Both the position numbers and the translations under genes were made by a program. From an uncultured Altererythrobacter sp. (GTDB lineage: Bacteria; Pseudomonadota; Alphaproteobacteria; Sphingomonadales; Sphingomonadaceae): a DNA stretch of 5,700 bases. The DNA lies in NCBI GenBank assembly GCA_938009055.1, contig CALLIO010000286.1:1-5700 (forward strand), written 5' to 3'. Below are positions 4,767 through 5,700 of the stretch, one piece after another (positions within the stretch are counted from its first letter, which is position 1; every line of letters starts with the position of its first letter). Under the pieces are notes generated by a model. It was not told where the DNA came from. It searched no databases and saw only the letters and a program-made list of their open reading frames with translations.

Positions 4767-5700
4767 GGCAGACTCCAAGCCTTCTCAAGGCAATAGCATG
4801 TGGGGCGGCAGGTTCGCTGATGGACCTAGTGCGATCATGCGCGAAATCAATGCCTCAATCCCTTTCGACAAGGCTTTGTGGCGGCAGGATATCACCGCAT
4901 CAAAAGCCCATGTCGCCATGTTGGGCGCGCAGGGCATCGTCTCTTCATCAGACGCAGCAGCGATCACCGATGGGCTCGATCAAATCGCGGCTGAATATGA
5001 GCGCGACGGGGTGCCCGAGGATTGGGATCTTGAAGACATCCATATGACGGTGGAAAGCCGCCTGACCGAATTGGTCGGGCCGGTGGCCGGGCGCTTGCAC
5101 ACAGCGCGCAGCCGCAATGATCAAGTCGCCACCGATTTTCGCTTGTGGGTGCGCGAGGCGATAGAGCGCGTAGACGCGGGATTGCACGCTCTGCAAAGTG
5201 CGCTCGTTAAAACGGCGGAAGCGCATAGCGCCTCGATCCTTCCCGGCTTTACCCATCTGCAAACAGCTCAGCCGGTCACGCTGGGCCATCATCTGCTCGC
5301 CTATTACGAAATGATTGCGCGCGACCGTTCGCGCTTTGCCGATGCACGGCGGCGGATGAACGAATGCCCGCTTGGCTCCGCAGCGCTTGCTGGAACCGGC
5401 TTTCCCATCGACCGCGATATGACGAGCGAAGCGCTGGGCTTTGATCGTCCCACTGCCAACAGTCTGGACGCCGTATCGGACCGCGATTTTGCCCTCGATT
5501 ATCTGATGGCGGCGAGCCAATGCGCATTGCATTTGTCGCGTCTGGCCGAAGAGTTTGTCATCTGGGCGAGCCAGCCCTTTGGCTTTGTCCGCCTGCCCGA
5601 TACGCTTTCGACCGGCAGCTCTATCATGCCGCAGAAAAAGAACCCTGATGCTGCCGAATTGGTGCGCGGCCATGCCGGGCGCGTGATCGGCTGCGCCACC
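4765..5700 (+). CDS. argH: Argininosuccinate lyase (3' end outside window)
   Basis: ArgH splits argininosuccinate into arginine and fumarate, the last step of arginine synthesis, as a cytoplasmic tetramer. The frame is open from the ATG at 4765 to the window end, 312 codons of an expected 455-470, so the C-terminal third is missing. Seen: WGGRF at residues 13-17; HTARSRNDQ at 112-120, a substrate-binding block; GFTHLQTAQP at 161-170 with T163 and H164, the latter matching the active-site histidine; and the fumarase/lyase signature GSSIMPQKKNP at 284-294, where S285 matches the catalytic serine of the family and K291 and N293 are conserved. The start is uncertain. The ATG at 4765 gives a 12-residue lead before WGGRF, similar to leads I recall in rhizobial ArgH, but the ATG at 4798 has a better Shine-Dalgarno. 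It diverges from the thioredoxin-like lipoprotein gene. In related genomes lysA often follows. Confidence 0.96.
   Translation, partial: MADSKPSQGNSMWGGRFADGPSAIMREINASIPFDKALWRQDITASKAHVAMLGAQGIVSSSDAAAITDGLDQIAAEYERDGVPEDWDLEDIHMTVESRLTELVGPVAGRLHTARSRNDQVATDFRLWVREAIERVDAGLHALQSALVKTAEAHSASILPGFTHLQTAQPVTLGHHLLAYYEMIARDRSRFADARRRMNECPLGSAALAGTGFPIDRDMTSEALGFDRPTANSLDAVSDRDFALDYLMAASQCALHLSRLAEEFVIWASQPFGFVRLPDTLSTGSSIMPQKKNPDAAELVRGHAGRVIGCAT
4773..4776 (-). promoter_or_regulatory. Ribosome binding site that sets the lipoprotein start
   Basis: Read on the minus strand, GGAG lies 6 bases before the ATG at 4766-4764. This favours that ATG over the TTG at 4778, which would sit beside the GGAG. 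The site falls inside the first codons of argH if argH starts at 4765. Confidence 0.6.
4787..4790 (+). promoter_or_regulatory. Possible ribosome binding site for an internal argH start
   Basis: AAGG lies 7 bases before an in-frame ATG at 4798, which would start ArgH directly at MWGGRF. The ATG at 4765 has no clear Shine-Dalgarno ahead of it. This makes the argH start uncertain. Confidence 0.4.

Noticed and set aside
4948..5673. A 241-codon open frame on the minus strand opposite argH
   Set aside because: It lies entirely within the strongly supported argH frame, resembles no family I recognise and is rich in residues typical of antisense GC-rich frames.
1..5700. CRISPR array, insertion sequence, phage or defence system
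   Set aside because: There are no regularly spaced repeats, no transposase or integrase motifs, and no sharp compositional shift. The solitary tRNA has no duplicated 3' end or integrase nearby that would mark an attachment site.

Overview
This window looks like ordinary chromosomal DNA from an alphaproteobacterium, most likely a sphingomonad of the Erythrobacter/Sphingomonas type. The grounds are a high-GC composition with GC-ending codons, the fmt-truA pair, a tRNA-Val(UAC) with an encoded CCA, a TlpA-type lipoprotein divergent from argH, and GC-rich palindromic intergenic DNA. The lineage is inferred from gene character and remembered gene order, not from a search.

Layout, left to right: (1) 24-1687, plus strand: fmt (initiator Met-tRNA formylation) and truA (tRNA pseudouridylation), overlapping by 4 bases as a translation-linked pair. 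(2) 1688-1765: a short intergenic region with several palindromes and a good ribosome binding site. (3) 1766-2875, plus strand: a zinc-independent MDR-superfamily oxidoreductase of unknown substrate. (4) 2876-2997: a convergent intergenic region with three consecutive GC-rich inverted repeats, the first resembling a terminator. (5) 2998-3978, minus strand: an L-asparaginase with both catalytic triads but no export signal. (6) 3979-4075: a short divergent region with a reasonable minus-strand promoter for asparaginase and a weak plus-strand candidate for the tRNA. (7) 4076-4151, plus strand: tRNA-Val(UAC). (8) 4197-4766, minus strand: a TlpA/ResA-like thioredoxin-fold lipoprotein. (9) 4765 to the window end, plus strand: argH (argininosuccinate lyase), truncated by the window edge, with a start that may overlap the start codon of the divergent lipoprotein gene.

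The genes are housekeeping and metabolic: translation (fmt, truA, tRNA-Val), amino-acid metabolism (argH, asparaginase), envelope thiol-disulfide chemistry (tlpA-like) and one uncharacterised reductase. No mobile element, CRISPR array, defence system or other novel multigene system is visible. The points most worth a second look are small-scale: the face-to-face start codons of tlpA/argH, the palindromic block between the convergent genes, the palindrome cluster ahead of the reductase, and the back-to-back promoters between asparaginase and the tRNA.
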